The notes under the pieces were generated by a model. It was not told where the DNA came from and did not search any database. It saw only the letters and a list, made by a program, of their open reading frames with translations. Positions 33,127 through 42,896 of a stretch of DNA of 64,000 bases are shown here, piece after piece. Each line of letters begins with the position of its first letter. Positions within the stretch are counted from its first letter, which is position 1. The stretch comes from Archangium lipolyticum (GTDB taxonomy: Bacteria > Myxococcota > Myxococcia > Myxococcales > Myxococcaceae): assembly GCF_024623785.1 (NCBI RefSeq), contig NZ_JANKBZ010000017.1:149624-213623 (forward strand). The letters run 5' to 3'. The position numbers and the translations under genes are program-made.

Positions 33127-36100
33127 TCAAGGATTCCTTCTGGCGGGGGCGAGCGCGAGCACCGAGGGCACGCGCTCCGGCGCGGCCAGCCGTGCCAGTC
33201 CGAAACCGATGCCCGCGAGCCCCACCAGCAGGCCGGGGGTCTCCTGGTTGCGTTGCAGCCCGAACAGGTATCCCTGCTCGTCCATGCCGCGCAGGATGCC
33301 CCGGGCCAGCCGGTAGACCCGTCGCTCCAGCGACTCGTCCCGGAGGCTTCTCGCCGCCTCCAGGAGGAAGTCGAGGTTGCCCAGGTCTCCGTGGCACAGG
33401 CTGTGATTCTGTCCGAAGCTCCGCTCGAGTGTGGTGGCGGTGGCCACGGCGAGCTCCTCACGCACCTGGGCGTCGTCGAGCTGGGGCAGTCCCGCGAGCC
33501 GGGCCAGCCCGATACCGGGTGCGCCATGGCACCACGCCGTCATGAAGTGGGTTCCACCCCCGTGAGGGCCCGCCTCCTCCGCGGCACCCGCGCGCAGGTC
33601 CGGCCAGTTGCGCTCCGAGGAGGAGAACAGTCCCCGCTCGAACTCGAGACCCTCGAGCGCCATCCGGTGGAAGCGCTCGTCGCCCGTGGCCGCCGCGAGC
33701 CGGAGCAGGGCCAGGGCGATTCCCGCCGCGCCGTGGGACATTCCAGCGAGGGCACGATGGCCCGCCAGGGGAATCAACCACCCCATGCCCCGTGTCTGCC
33801 GCTGGGCGGAGTCGAGCAGGCGCTCTCCACAGGCCCGTGCCGTTCGCCACAGGAGCTCCGAGGGCCGGTATTCGGCGAGCGCCAGCAGCGCGATGAGGCA
33901 TCCCGCCGAGCCGATGCCGACATCCAGGATGTCGTCTCCGGCGATCAACGGGGGAAGCTTCTCCAGGTAACGCTCGGCCTGGTCGAGCAGCCGCGCGTCC
34001 CCCCACAGCACCCCGAGGTGGGTGAGGCCGTAGAGGACGCCGCCCCAGCCATTGAGGATGCCGAGCCCCCGCACCTGCGAGGCATCCTGCTCTATCTGCA
34101 GGGCCTGGGCGCGCAGGGCCAGGCGGGCCGTGCGGGTGAAGGACGCCTCGCCCGTGACGGCGCCCAGATATCCGAGGGACAAGGAGATCCCCGCGAGCCC
34201 CTGGTAGAGGTCGGGGCCGGCCGGTGCGAGCCTCCACCCGCCGGGATCCGCGTACTCGAGCGTCAGCCAGTGGGCCTCCTCCGGTCCGGAGAGGGACAGC
34301 CCGACGAGCCGCTCGCCGATGCGCCGGGCCGCCGCCAGCAACTCCTCGCGCCGCGCGGGCGCGTCGGGCTCCTCGACGCGGTAGGAGGGACGCTCGCCCC
34401 CGGGCTCCGCCAGGCGGATGACGTCCAGTGTGCGGTGGAGGATCCACCGCTGGCGCTCGACATCCCAGGAGGACAGGTTCGCCAGACGGCGTTGGACCCG
34501 CTGGAGGCCGGTGTCCTCGAAGAAGTCGTCGAGGCGCTGGCCCGAGCTGGTCCACAGGTGACGCGAGCCGGCCCGGGTGGTGAACAGGGGAATGTCTCCC
34601 CGGTAGAGATCCTCCAGTTCGATGGGGACGAGCCGTTCCAGGAACGGGCGCTCGTCGACGCCCTTCCAGAGGTTGTCGAGGAAGCGCTGCCGCTCCAGGG
34701 CATCGCCGAGCGCATGGGGATGGAGGCCCTCGAGCAGCAGGGTGCCGTAGCCCGCCGTGTGGCGGAAGATGACGCGCACCGTGGCCTCGGAGAACGCGGC
34801 GAGCGGACCGTCCCCGGCCAGCAACGCCTCGCGCTGCTGCTGGAGCAGGAGGCACATGCGGGAGAAGCCCTCGGAGAGCTCACCGGCGTAGTCGAGCAGG
34901 TGGACCTCCGCGTCCTCCAGCCGCGGACGGTTGTTGGAGCCGGAGATCTCCACCTGCCGGCGTTCGAAGCGCATGCGGTCCGTCCCACGCTCCACGGGCA
35001 TGAGGAAGGCCTGCGGGGTGAGCTGCCCGGGACGCGAGCCGAGACCGCTGATGTCCACCCCGGGGTTGTCCCGGGTGCCCCAGGTGCGCTGGGGCAGCAG
35101 GCCGCTCTTGAGCACCGATTCGCCGAGCGGCGCACCCGGGAGACGCTCGACGCCGCGCAGCTCGCGCCCGCGGACGGAGGGGTGGAAGAGCGTCTCGAGA
35201 TCCACCAGGACGGGATGCTCCCCGGAGGCGATCAGGTTCTCGTGATGGAAGTCGGTGGCATCGAGCAGGTAGAGCAGGGCGGTGTAGCCGCCCTGGCGGA
35301 GGTAGAAGCGGCGCACCTCCTCGCGCGAGGAGCAGGGCGCGGCGTTCACGAACTCCACCCAGCCATGGTCGCCGCGATCGAGCACCTCGAGAGTCCGGAG
35401 GGGCGGGTCGAAGCCCCGGCCGTCGAGCCAGGAGAGCAGCCGTTGGAAGGCGGCCTCGACGGCGAGGGAACGGGGCTTGTAGACGAGCCGGAAGCCCGAC
35501 GCGAAGTGCAGGAGGAAGACGCTCCGCCCGCCCCGGTGGGAGTCCGAGATGCCGCCCTCGGCTTCGACCAGCCTGTCCATCCGCGCCGCGCCCGTGAAGT
35601 GGCCGCGGATGTCCCGTGCGTCGAGAGCCAGGTGGCGCAGCATCTCCAGTGCGGCCCGCTCCCAATTGGCGAGCTGTTCCACGAGCCGCCGCGCGAGGAC
35701 GGGGTAGTGGCGCAGGATGGAGAGCGCGGCTTCGCGGTGGCGCAGGCCGCGGACGAAGTCCTGGAAGCGCTGCTGGGGCGTGTCGCCCGCGAGCCGTCCC
35801 TCGAGGCCCGCCGCGTGGAGCTCCACGACGAGGACGCGGCTCAGCAGGGTGCCCAGGGCCGCCGGGAGATGGCCGAGCAGGGCCTCGGCGGTGGTCCGGG
35901 TCTCGAAGGGCGCTTCGGGGAACGAGGCCACGAGCTCCCGGATCCCCGCGAGGAGCCGTTCATGGCTCCTGCGCACCAGGGGCTCGACGAGCACGAGGAA
36001 GGGGGAACGCTCTGGTTGCTGTTCCCGCTCGGGCCAGGCGAAGGGCTCGGCGATGGGGGCCGCGTAGGCCTGCTCTATTTCCTGGGCCCAGGAGGGGGCG

Positions 36101-36390
36101 GACCCCATGGCGCGCCGCAAGGCCTCGGGCGGCGTACCGAGCACGGTACGAAGCTCCTCCTCGGTGATTCCACCCGCGGCGAGCCGGCGCTCCCACAGTC
36201 CGTTCCGGCACAGGGGCTCCTGGTTGCGCCAGCGTTCGACGCGCCGCCGGGCCAGCTCACCATCGATGGCCGCCGTCCCACCGTCGTGGCGCAGCATCCG
36301 GATGCGTTCACCCAGCTCGGTACCGAGGAACCAGCGCGAGGCGTCGGCCTGACTTTCTTCCACCTCGCTGCCCATCTTGGAGTCGTTCAC
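33127..36390 (-). CDS. lanM: Class II lanthipeptide synthetase LanM
   Basis: Bifunctional enzyme that phosphorylates and dehydrates Ser/Thr of the precursor and then cyclises Cys onto them. The 1087-residue product has the N-terminal dehydratase (DUF4135) region, about residues 200-650 (VYKPRSLAVEAAFQ, GDHGWVEF, LLDATDFHHENLIASGEHP), and a C-terminal LanC-like cyclase with zinc ligands C954 (WCHG) and C999-H1000 (CHGD), plus SHGAAGIAL. The GTG at 36390 is chosen because GGAGAG sits 7 nt upstream; an in-frame TTG at 36405 lacks this. lanA follows 92 bp later, and a secreted lectin-like gene ends 25 bp upstream, so all three are probably one operon. Confidence 0.95.
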   Translation of the reverse strand: MNDSKMGSEVEESQADASRWFLGTELGERIRMLRHDGGTAAIDGELARRRVERWRNQEPLCRNGLWERRLAAGGITEEELRTVLGTPPEALRRAMGSAPSWAQEIEQAYAAPIAEPFAWPEREQQPERSPFLVLVEPLVRRSHERLLAGIRELVASFPEAPFETRTTAEALLGHLPAALGTLLSRVLVVELHAAGLEGRLAGDTPQQRFQDFVRGLRHREAALSILRHYPVLARRLVEQLANWERAALEMLRHLALDARDIRGHFTGAARMDRLVEAEGGISDSHRGGRSVFLLHFASGFRLVYKPRSLAVEAAFQRLLSWLDGRGFDPPLRTLEVLDRGDHGWVEFVNAAPCSSREEVRRFYLRQGGYTALLYLLDATDFHHENLIASGEHPVLVDLETLFHPSVRGRELRGVERLPGAPLGESVLKSGLLPQRTWGTRDNPGVDISGLGSRPGQLTPQAFLMPVERGTDRMRFERRQVEISGSNNRPRLEDAEVHLLDYAGELSEGFSRMCLLLQQQREALLAGDGPLAAFSEATVRVIFRHTAGYGTLLLEGLHPHALGDALERQRFLDNLWKGVDERPFLERLVPIELEDLYRGDIPLFTTRAGSRHLWTSSGQRLDDFFEDTGLQRVQRRLANLSSWDVERQRWILHRTLDVIRLAEPGGERPSYRVEEPDAPARREELLAAARRIGERLVGLSLSGPEEAHWLTLEYADPGGWRLAPAGPDLYQGLAGISLSLGYLGAVTGEASFTRTARLALRAQALQIEQDASQVRGLGILNGWGGVLYGLTHLGVLWGDARLLDQAERYLEKLPPLIAGDDILDVGIGSAGCLIALLALAEYRPSELLWRTARACGERLLDSAQRQTRGMGWLIPLAGHRALAGMSHGAAGIALALLRLAAATGDERFHRMALEGLEFERGLFSSSERNWPDLRAGAAEEAGPHGGGTHFMTAWCHGAPGIGLARLAGLPQLDDAQVREELAVATATTLERSFGQNHSLCHGDLGNLDFLLEAARSLRDESLERRVYRLARGILRGMDEQGYLFGLQRNQETPGLLVGLAGIGFGLARLAAPERVPSVLALAPARRNP

Positions 36391-36415
36391 GGCGGATCTC
36401 TCCAATGAGAATGCG

Positions 36416-38134
36416 TCACGGCGCGAAGCGGAAGCTCTCGTTCGTCGTCCAGCTGCACGGCCATTGGATCAGGAACCCGCCGTCGTCCATGGAGCCGCCC
36501 GCGATGTCCAGACATTGGGAGCTGTGCTTCGCCTGGAGCGCGAAGTGCCCGTTGTCGTAGGGGAGCAGGCGGAAGCGTTGGTTGTCGTTGCCGCCGCAGG
36601 TGTACTGGACCACGTTCGTGTTGGCCGCCGTGGAAGCTCCGGGCACGTCCATGCACTTCCCGCTGTGGCGTGCGCGCACCGTGAAGTACCCGTCTCCCGT
36701 CGACTCGAGCATCCATCGCTGGTTGTCCACGCCCAGGTTCGAGAACTGGGTGAGCTTCACGCCATCGCTGGTGCTCGCCCCGGGGACGTCGAGCACCTTT
36801 CCACTGTGCTGGACGTAGATGGCCGTATGGTCCGCGCCCGTCGGATCATTCTGGAAGGGGATGTTCTCACCGACGGAGGTCCGGCCGCAGCCGTCCTTCG
36901 CGCAGCCGCGCATGGAACGCAGGTCACCCGTTTGTTCGATCGGATGGCCAATCCCATCGAAGCAGCCCGAGCCCGTGCAGTTCATCCACGCGGGCGAGCT
37001 GGCACCCCGGGTGAGCGGCACCAGGTTGTTCCACGTATCCATGTGGTAGTCATTGCCGCCGGGATTGCGAAAGTCCTCGAAGTAGAGGCAGCCGCCCGAG
37101 CCCCCGGAGTCGTGGTAGGTGCCGTGGGCGTTCTTCCCGACGTAGCCGATGGGGTGCGTTCCATCCACGGTCTCGAACGAACCGGCTTCCCGGCTGTACC
37201 ATCCGCCGTGCTGGTAGAAGGCGACCCGGCTCAATCGCCCATCGACGACCAGGACCGCCATCGACTCCCAGTCCGCGGCGTGCGAGCCCTCGCTGGCGAA
37301 GCACGTGCTCTGCCACGCATAGAAGTACCAGTAGCGGATGAGCACCGTGTTCGTCCCGACCTGGGTCGCGATGTAGTAGGCCGGGACCCGGTTGTCGCGA
37401 ATCGTCGAGTAGTCCTTGTTGCAGAGCGAGACGGGAGAGGCGCCCTGCGCGCGTTGCGCGAAGTACGTGGCCGCGTCGCTCGGGAAGCACTTGCTCTGCT
37501 CGCCGGAGCCCGTGGTGGTCTCCTGGTCGAAGCGGAGGCGGGGCGCGTACCGGTTCGCCATCGCGCTCAGATCGAAAGAGGGCCCGCCGTTGTCCGCCTG
37601 GCAGAGATAGAGCTGCTTGTTGTCGCAGTAGCGGCCCCAGCATCGGGCTCCCGCGAGGTACATGGACTCCGGGGCCACGAACGTTCCGCCGCTCTCCTCG
37701 GAGACGGACTCCGTCCAGTAGCAATTCGAGCGCACGCCGCCGTTGTCGAGCTGGGAGCACCGCAGGGAGATGCTGTCGCAGTAGTCGCCGGCGCAGCGGA
37801 TGCCCGTCACGAAGCCGTTGTTGCCGCACACCTGCTCGTGCGTGCCCTCTTCGGAGAAGAAGTCCGTCCACCAGCTGTTCGTCTGCGTATGTCCGGACTC
37901 CACGCTGAGCAGGCTCACGTTGTCGCAGTAGCGGCCGCTGCAGCGCAGGCCGTGCGTCAGGAATGCGGGGCCGCTCTCGATCGCGGGCGCGCCATCGGTG
38001 GTCCATGGCAGCCAGTGAGGAGGATGGACCTCGGTATGGAAGTACGTGCTGCGCGCGTCGGCGGTGGGGGCCCCGAGCGCGGTGAACGCGAGCAGAGCGG
38101 CGCCGACAGCGATGCCAATGTTTTTGATCTTCAT
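36416..38134 (-). CDS. Secreted Vps62-like/ricin B-lectin protein
   Basis: A 572-residue exported protein. It has a signal peptide (about 1-27, ending TADA) and three N-terminal Cys-rich repeats RCxGxYCDN at about 64-72, 113-121 and 164-172. A Vps62-like middle domain follows (about 190-385: NRYAPRLRFDQ, RYWYFYAWQ, HAADWESMAVLVVDG, FYQHGGWYS), then a C-terminal ricin-type beta-trefoil (about 435-572) with three QxW-like repeats (DNQRWML, DNQRFRL, NESFRF). Such lectins bind glycans. It is the first gene of the lan operon, 25 bp upstream of lanM. A role in surface binding or delivery is inference. Confidence 0.88.
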   Translation of the reverse strand: MKIKNIGIAVGAALLAFTALGAPTADARSTYFHTEVHPPHWLPWTTDGAPAIESGPAFLTHGLRCSGRYCDNVSLLSVESGHTQTNSWWTDFFSEEGTHEQVCGNNGFVTGIRCAGDYCDSISLRCSQLDNGGVRSNCYWTESVSEESGGTFVAPESMYLAGARCWGRYCDNKQLYLCQADNGGPSFDLSAMANRYAPRLRFDQETTTGSGEQSKCFPSDAATYFAQRAQGASPVSLCNKDYSTIRDNRVPAYYIATQVGTNTVLIRYWYFYAWQSTCFASEGSHAADWESMAVLVVDGRLSRVAFYQHGGWYSREAGSFETVDGTHPIGYVGKNAHGTYHDSGGSGGCLYFEDFRNPGGNDYHMDTWNNLVPLTRGASSPAWMNCTGSGCFDGIGHPIEQTGDLRSMRGCAKDGCGRTSVGENIPFQNDPTGADHTAIYVQHSGKVLDVPGASTSDGVKLTQFSNLGVDNQRWMLESTGDGYFTVRARHSGKCMDVPGASTAANTNVVQYTCGGNDNQRFRLLPYDNGHFALQAKHSSQCLDIAGGSMDDGGFLIQWPCSWTTNESFRFAP

Positions 38135-38176
38135 GGAGCGCGGGACCGTTCTGGCAATCAGGAAAAATGTTTAATC

Positions 38177-38193
38177 TGAATATACTGTATTCA
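38177..38193 (-). promoter_or_regulatory. AT-rich dyad upstream of the lectin-lanM-lanA operon
   Basis: TGAATA-TACTG-TATTCA, a perfect 6-bp inverted repeat, lies 43 bp upstream of the start at 38134 in an unusually AT-rich stretch (about 38165-38195) that is the likely promoter. It is a candidate operator or promoter core. Confidence 0.45.
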
Positions 38194-38358
38194 ATGCGTC
38201 GGCGGTATCTCTTTTCGAGAAGCAGGCCCAGGGTCCACAAGGGAGGGCTCCCGCCTTCGTGAGGAGACCCTCCCCTTGGGCGAGCGACTCGGGCGAGGCG
38301 TCACTCCCTTCCGGGTTGTTGAGGTGAGAGGAAAAAAGGATTTTTGGGAGACCCGTTC

Positions 38359-41154
38359 ATGCGTGCTCCGGCAACCCAGGCACGTGACACCTTTCGCCTG
38401 CGCGCACTCCTGGACGATGCCCGGAGGCTCGTCTGGGTGGTGGATGAGGCAGGAAGGATGCAGGAGCCTTCTCCTTCGTGGGCGGCCTTCACCGGCCAAT
38501 CCCCCGAACGGATGCTGGGCCGACACTGGCTGGATTCGGTCCATCCCGAGGAGCGGGAGCGCCTGGAGCCGGGCGGCGCCTCTCTCGCCAACGATGAGGA
38601 GCTCGCCTGCCGCGTCCGCCGGGCGGATGGGAGTTGGAGAGACGTGCTCGTCCGTGCGCTGCCGGTGAAGGACGAAGCGGAGCGGCTCGTGGAGTGGCTC
38701 TTCCTCGCGGAGGAGGTCACCGGAAGCGCAGGCGCCAGACAGTCGCGGGCCGAGACGGCGCTGCGCGAGAGCGAGGAGCGATTCCGGTCCGTGGTGCAGA
38801 CCTCGACGGCGTCCATCTGGACCACCAACGCCCAGGGCGTTCCGGTGGAGGATTCGCCCTCGTGGCGGGCCTTCACCGGCTGTTCCCTCGAGCAGTGGCT
38901 GGACGGTTCCTCCTGGATGCAGGCGATCCATCCCGAGGATCGCCCGCGCATCGATGAGGTCTGGCGCCGGTCCCTCGCCACGAAGACGCCCTATGAGGTC
39001 GAGGGCCGCATCCGGCATGTGGACGGGAGTTGGCGTTGGGTCCAGGCCCGAGCCGTGCCCGTGTTCAACCCGGATGGCACCGTGCGCGAGTGGGTGGGCA
39101 CCACCGCGGACATCTCCGAGCGGAAGGCGTCCGAGGAGGAGCGCAACCAGTTGCTGTCGGAGCTCGGAGCCAAGGAGCGGCTGCTCTCGGCCATCCTCGA
39201 CCAGATGCCCTCGGGCTTCATCCTGGCGGGACCTCACGGGGAGCTGAAGTACGCCAACGCCCAGGCGGAGAAGATCTGGGGCCACCCCCTCATCCGCGCG
39301 GAGGACATCCAAGGCTACTCCGCCTATCATCACTTCCGTCCGGATGGCACCGTGCCCAGGCCCGAGGATCTGCCGCTGGCTCGCAGCCTGATGCACGGCG
39401 AGGTGGTGCGCGACCAGGTGCTGTGGCTGAGCGGGCAGTACGGCGGGGATGACTGCTTCATCAGGGCGAACAGCGCCCCCATCCGGGACGAGCACGGCCG
39501 GACGATCGCCGCGGTTGCCATCTTCGACAACATCACCGAGGCCCGCCGGGCCGAGGAGCGTGCCGCGCGCTTGCTGTCGGTCACCTCCGCGCTCTCGCGG
39601 GCCCTCACCCCGGGCGACGTGGCCCGGATCGTCCTCACGGAGGCCCTGGGCGCCATGGGAGCCGACGCGGGTGCCGTCTACCGCCGGCGGGAGGACGAGA
39701 CGCTCGAGAGCCTCCATGACGTGGGCTGCCTGGAGGAAATGGCTCGCCACCTGACCATGGCCGAGGCGGTTCGCGAGGGCAGGGAGCTGTGGCTCCGCAC
39801 GGGCGTGGAGTTGGACCGCTGCCTCTCGGTGCTGCCCATGGCGGTGGATGGGCAGTCCATCGGCGCGCTCGTGCTGTCCTTCCCCGGGCCGCGCACCTGT
39901 GGCTCCGAGGAGCTGCGGTTCATGAGGATGCTCGCCCAGCAGTGTGGGCTGGCCCTGGAGCGCGCGCGCCTGTACGAGGTGGCCGAGGCGGAGCGCGAGC
40001 GCGCGGAGCAGGCCAGCCGCTTGAAGGATGACTTCCTGTGCGTGCTCTCCCACGAGCTGCGCACGCCGTTGACGGCCATCCTCGGTTGGACGCAGATCCT
40101 CCGCACGCGCGAGCTGCCGCCGGACAAGCGCGTGCGTGCGCTGGAGACCATCGAGCGCAACGCCCGGGCGCAGACCCAGCTCATCGAGGATCTGCTGGAC
40201 GTCAACCGCATCGTGAGCGGCAAGCTGCGGTTGGATCTGCGTCCCACGCATCCGGTGAAGCTCATCGAGAGCGCGCTGGACGTGGTGCGCCCGGCCGCCG
40301 AGGCCAAGGGTCTCCACCTCCAGGCACGGTTGGATGCCCGGACGGGCCCCCTGCTGGGAGATCCGGATCGGCTGCAACAGATCGTGTGGAACCTGCTGTC
40401 CAACGCGGTGAAGTTCACCCCCGAGGGAGGATGCGTGACGGTGACCCTCTCCCAGGGCCCGTCGCACGTGGAGCTCCAGGTGTGCGACACCGGGGATGGA
40501 ATCTCCCCGGGCTTCCAGAAGCACCTCTTCGAGCGGTTCCGCCAGGCGGATGCCTCCTCCACGCGGCGCTACGGCGGGTTGGGGCTGGGGCTGTCCATCG
40601 TGCGTCACCTGGTGGAGCTGCACGGCGGCACGGTCGAGGCTCACAGCGACGGAAAGGGCAGGGGATCCACCTTCACCGTCCGGTTGCCGCTGGTGGCGCC
40701 GCGTCCGGGTACGGCCGAGCCGGCGCGTACGCCTCTTCAGGTTCCTCCCTGTCTCCCCACCGACGTCTCCCAGGTGCTCCGTGGACGTCACATCCTGGTG
40801 GTCGACGACGAGACGGACTCGCGCGAGCTGATCGCCACCCTGTTGCAGGAGGTGAAGGCCCGGGTCTCCACCGCGGCCAGCGCGGCCCAGGCGCTCGAGC
40901 TCCTGAGCCGGGAGCCGCCGGAGCTGCTCATCTCCGACATCGGCATGCCGGAGATGGACGGCTACGCGTTCATCCGGGAGGTGCGTGGCAGAGCCCCCGG
41001 GCAGGGCGGGCGGCTACCGTCCATGGCGATCACCGCGTACGCCCGGCGGGAGGATCGGGATGCGGCGCTGCTGGCGGGTTTCGACTCGCACGTGTCCAAG
41101 CCGCTCGAGGCGTCGGAGCTGTTGCGGGTGGCGGCTTCGCTCCTGGCCCGCTAG
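38359..41154 (+). CDS. Multi-PAS/GAF hybrid histidine kinase
   Basis: A soluble 931-residue sensor kinase. Three PAS domains lie at about 12-115, 132-255 and 265-390 (HPEERERLEPGG; WMQAIHPEDRPRIDEVW; SAILDQMPSGFILA), then a GAF domain (about 400-540), HisKA with H565 (VLSHELRTPLTAI), HATPase (LLSNAVKFTPEG, DTGDGISPGF, GLGLGLSIV) and a C-terminal receiver with phosphoacceptor D860 (LLISDIGMPEMDG). The ATG at 38359 is chosen because GGGAG lies 8 nt upstream. It is divergent from the lectin-lanM-lanA operon, so it could control it, but this is inference. Confidence 0.93.
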   Translation: MRAPATQARDTFRLRALLDDARRLVWVVDEAGRMQEPSPSWAAFTGQSPERMLGRHWLDSVHPEERERLEPGGASLANDEELACRVRRADGSWRDVLVRALPVKDEAERLVEWLFLAEEVTGSAGARQSRAETALRESEERFRSVVQTSTASIWTTNAQGVPVEDSPSWRAFTGCSLEQWLDGSSWMQAIHPEDRPRIDEVWRRSLATKTPYEVEGRIRHVDGSWRWVQARAVPVFNPDGTVREWVGTTADISERKASEEERNQLLSELGAKERLLSAILDQMPSGFILAGPHGELKYANAQAEKIWGHPLIRAEDIQGYSAYHHFRPDGTVPRPEDLPLARSLMHGEVVRDQVLWLSGQYGGDDCFIRANSAPIRDEHGRTIAAVAIFDNITEARRAEERAARLLSVTSALSRALTPGDVARIVLTEALGAMGADAGAVYRRREDETLESLHDVGCLEEMARHLTMAEAVREGRELWLRTGVELDRCLSVLPMAVDGQSIGALVLSFPGPRTCGSEELRFMRMLAQQCGLALERARLYEVAEAERERAEQASRLKDDFLCVLSHELRTPLTAILGWTQILRTRELPPDKRVRALETIERNARAQTQLIEDLLDVNRIVSGKLRLDLRPTHPVKLIESALDVVRPAAEAKGLHLQARLDARTGPLLGDPDRLQQIVWNLLSNAVKFTPEGGCVTVTLSQGPSHVELQVCDTGDGISPGFQKHLFERFRQADASSTRRYGGLGLGLSIVRHLVELHGGTVEAHSDGKGRGSTFTVRLPLVAPRPGTAEPARTPLQVPPCLPTDVSQVLRGRHILVVDDETDSRELIATLLQEVKARVSTAASAAQALELLSREPPELLISDIGMPEMDGYAFIREVRGRAPGQGGRLPSMAITAYARREDRDAALLAGFDSHVSKPLEASELLRVAASLLAR

Positions 41155-41190
41155 CCCGCGGCGGGCACTCGCGCCTTGCTCCTGGTGTTT

Positions 41191-41214
41191 TTGATTGATA
41201 GACGTGTCAGTCAA
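41191..41214. promoter_or_regulatory. Imperfect dyad upstream of the beta-propeller gene
   Basis: TTGATTGATAGACGTGTCAGTCAA is a 24-bp dyad (outer TTGAnTGA/TCAnTCAA arms perfect) 27 bp upstream of the ATG at 41241. Its size and symmetry resemble TetR-family operators. The regulator is unknown. Confidence 0.5.
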
Positions 41215-41240
41215 AAAAGGCTGTGGAGGCCTGGAACTGA

Positions 41241-42884
41241 ATGCGCCGATTTCCCTATGAGCTCTTGACCGCCTGGATGTTGATGGGGAGCAGCCAGACC
41301 CTGGCCGCTCCTCCTCCACCGCTCTACCGCCAGGAGGTGGTGGTAGCCGGCTCTCCCTTCCAAGGCGTCCATGGGATGGCCGTCGATGGCAAGGGGCACC
41401 TGCTGGCCAGCAATCTGCTCGGCCAGTCGGTCCACTCCATCGACTTGAAGGATGGCAAGGTGTCCACCCTGGTGGGGCCTCCGCTGGGTGGCGCGGATGA
41501 CGTGACCCTGGGTCCCGATGGTTCCATCTACTGGACCGGTTATTTCTCCGGCCAGTTGATGCGGCGCACTCCGGATGGGAAGACGCGCGTCATCGCCAGG
41601 GATCTGCCGGGTCTCAACTCGCTGGCCTTCCGCCGCGATGGCAGGTTCTACGTCACCCAGCTCGGCCGGGGCGATGCGCTGTGGGAAGTGGACCCGAACG
41701 GGAAGAAGCCGCCTCGGAAGATCCTCTCCGGGCCCGGCTTCCTCAACGGCTTCGAGTTCGGCCCGGACGACAAGCTGTACGGCCCGCTCCTGCTCAAGGG
41801 GCAGATCGCCCGCGTGGACGTGGACACGGGGAAGATCGAGGTCGTGGCGGAGGGCTTCGCGATGCCGACCGCCGTCAACTTCGACTCGAGCCGCGAGCAC
41901 CTCTATGTGGTCGACGCGGTGCGGGGCGAGTTGGTGCGCGTCCGGGTGGCCACGGGAGGCAAGGAGGTCGTCGCGAAGCTGCCCACCGGGCTCGACAACC
42001 TGGCGATGGGCCCCGATGACCAGGTGTACGTGTCCAACATGGTGGACAACGACATCCGCGTGGTCAATCCCGCCGATGGCTCCGTCCGGCCCGTCGTCGA
42101 GGCGCGCTTGAGCGTGCCCTCCGGCCTCGCCGTCGCGCCGGATGATCCGGACGAGCGCCTGTACGTGGCGGACGTGTACGCCCTTCGCCAGGTGGGAGGG
42201 CGGGATGGGAAGATCCTCCAGACGACCCGGGCCCTCTCCACGCGGATGACCTTCCCGATGCAGGTGAGCCTGAGCGCGAAGCACGTGGTGCTCAGCAGTG
42301 CCTATCTCGGCAGCGTGCAGGTCCTGGATCGGGCCTCCGGAGAGGTCCTGCGGACGATTCCCAACACGAATGGCGTCCAGGGCGTGCTCGAGCTTTCCGA
42401 TGGCACGCTGCTCGTCGCCGAGGCCACCACGGGCCGGCTGGTGCGGGTGGATGCCGCCGAGCCCGCCGGGACCACGGTACTGACCGGGGGCCTGGAGGGG
42501 CCGGTGGGACTGGTGGCCGACACGGAGGCGGTGGAGCCGGGGGTGTATGTCACCGAGGTGCGCTCGGGGCGGGTGACCCGGGTGCGCCTGTCGGATGGCA
42601 CCCGGCGCACGGTGGCCAAGGGCCTCAAGGCCCCCGAGGGCATCGCCCGGCACCCGGACGGCGGGCTGATCGTCGCGGAGGTGGGCCGCAAGCAGCTGGT
42701 GCGCATCGATCCGGCCACGGGGCGCTCCACCGTGCTCGCGAGCGGCTTGCGCATCGGCCTGCCCGAGAGCGCGGGCCTGCCGCCGGGCTACCTCCCCACG
42801 GGCGTCGCCGTGGGCGGCTCGGGCACCATCTACCTGTCGTCCGATGTCGAGAGCGCCCTCTACCGGTTCGTGCCAGCGCGCTGA
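41241..42884 (+). CDS. Exported SMP-30/NHL-type beta-propeller protein
   Basis: A 547-residue protein with a signal peptide (about 1-23, ending TLAA) and many propeller blades of the SMP-30/gluconolactonase/NHL type. Recurring motifs are [48 protein letters not shown] and [16 protein letters not shown]. Such proteins are lactonases or ligand-binding propellers, and I cannot assign a substrate. It converges on the P450 gene, 12 bp between stops, and has an operator-like dyad upstream. Confidence 0.85.
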   Translation: MRRFPYELLTAWMLMGSSQTLAAPPPPLYRQEVVVAGSPFQGVHGMAVDGKGHLLASNLLGQSVHSIDLKDGKVSTLVGPPLGGADDVTLGPDGSIYWTGYFSGQLMRRTPDGKTRVIARDLPGLNSLAFRRDGRFYVTQLGRGDALWEVDPNGKKPPRKILSGPGFLNGFEFGPDDKLYGPLLLKGQIARVDVDTGKIEVVAEGFAMPTAVNFDSSREHLYVVDAVRGELVRVRVATGGKEVVAKLPTGLDNLAMGPDDQVYVSNMVDNDIRVVNPADGSVRPVVEARLSVPSGLAVAPDDPDERLYVADVYALRQVGGRDGKILQTTRALSTRMTFPMQVSLSAKHVVLSSAYLGSVQVLDRASGEVLRTIPNTNGVQGVLELSDGTLLVAEATTGRLVRVDAAEPAGTTVLTGGLEGPVGLVADTEAVEPGVYVTEVRSGRVTRVRLSDGTRRTVAKGLKAPEGIARHPDGGLIVAEVGRKQLVRIDPATGRSTVLASGLRIGLPESAGLPPGYLPTGVAVGGSGTIYLSSDVESALYRFVPAR

Positions 42885-42896
42885 CGGGTGGAGCGC

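Noticed and set aside
33253..36408. 1051-codon open frame antisense to lanM
   Set aside because: It mirrors the lanM gene on the other strand, has no domain or Shine-Dalgarno, and arises from the high GC third-position bias.
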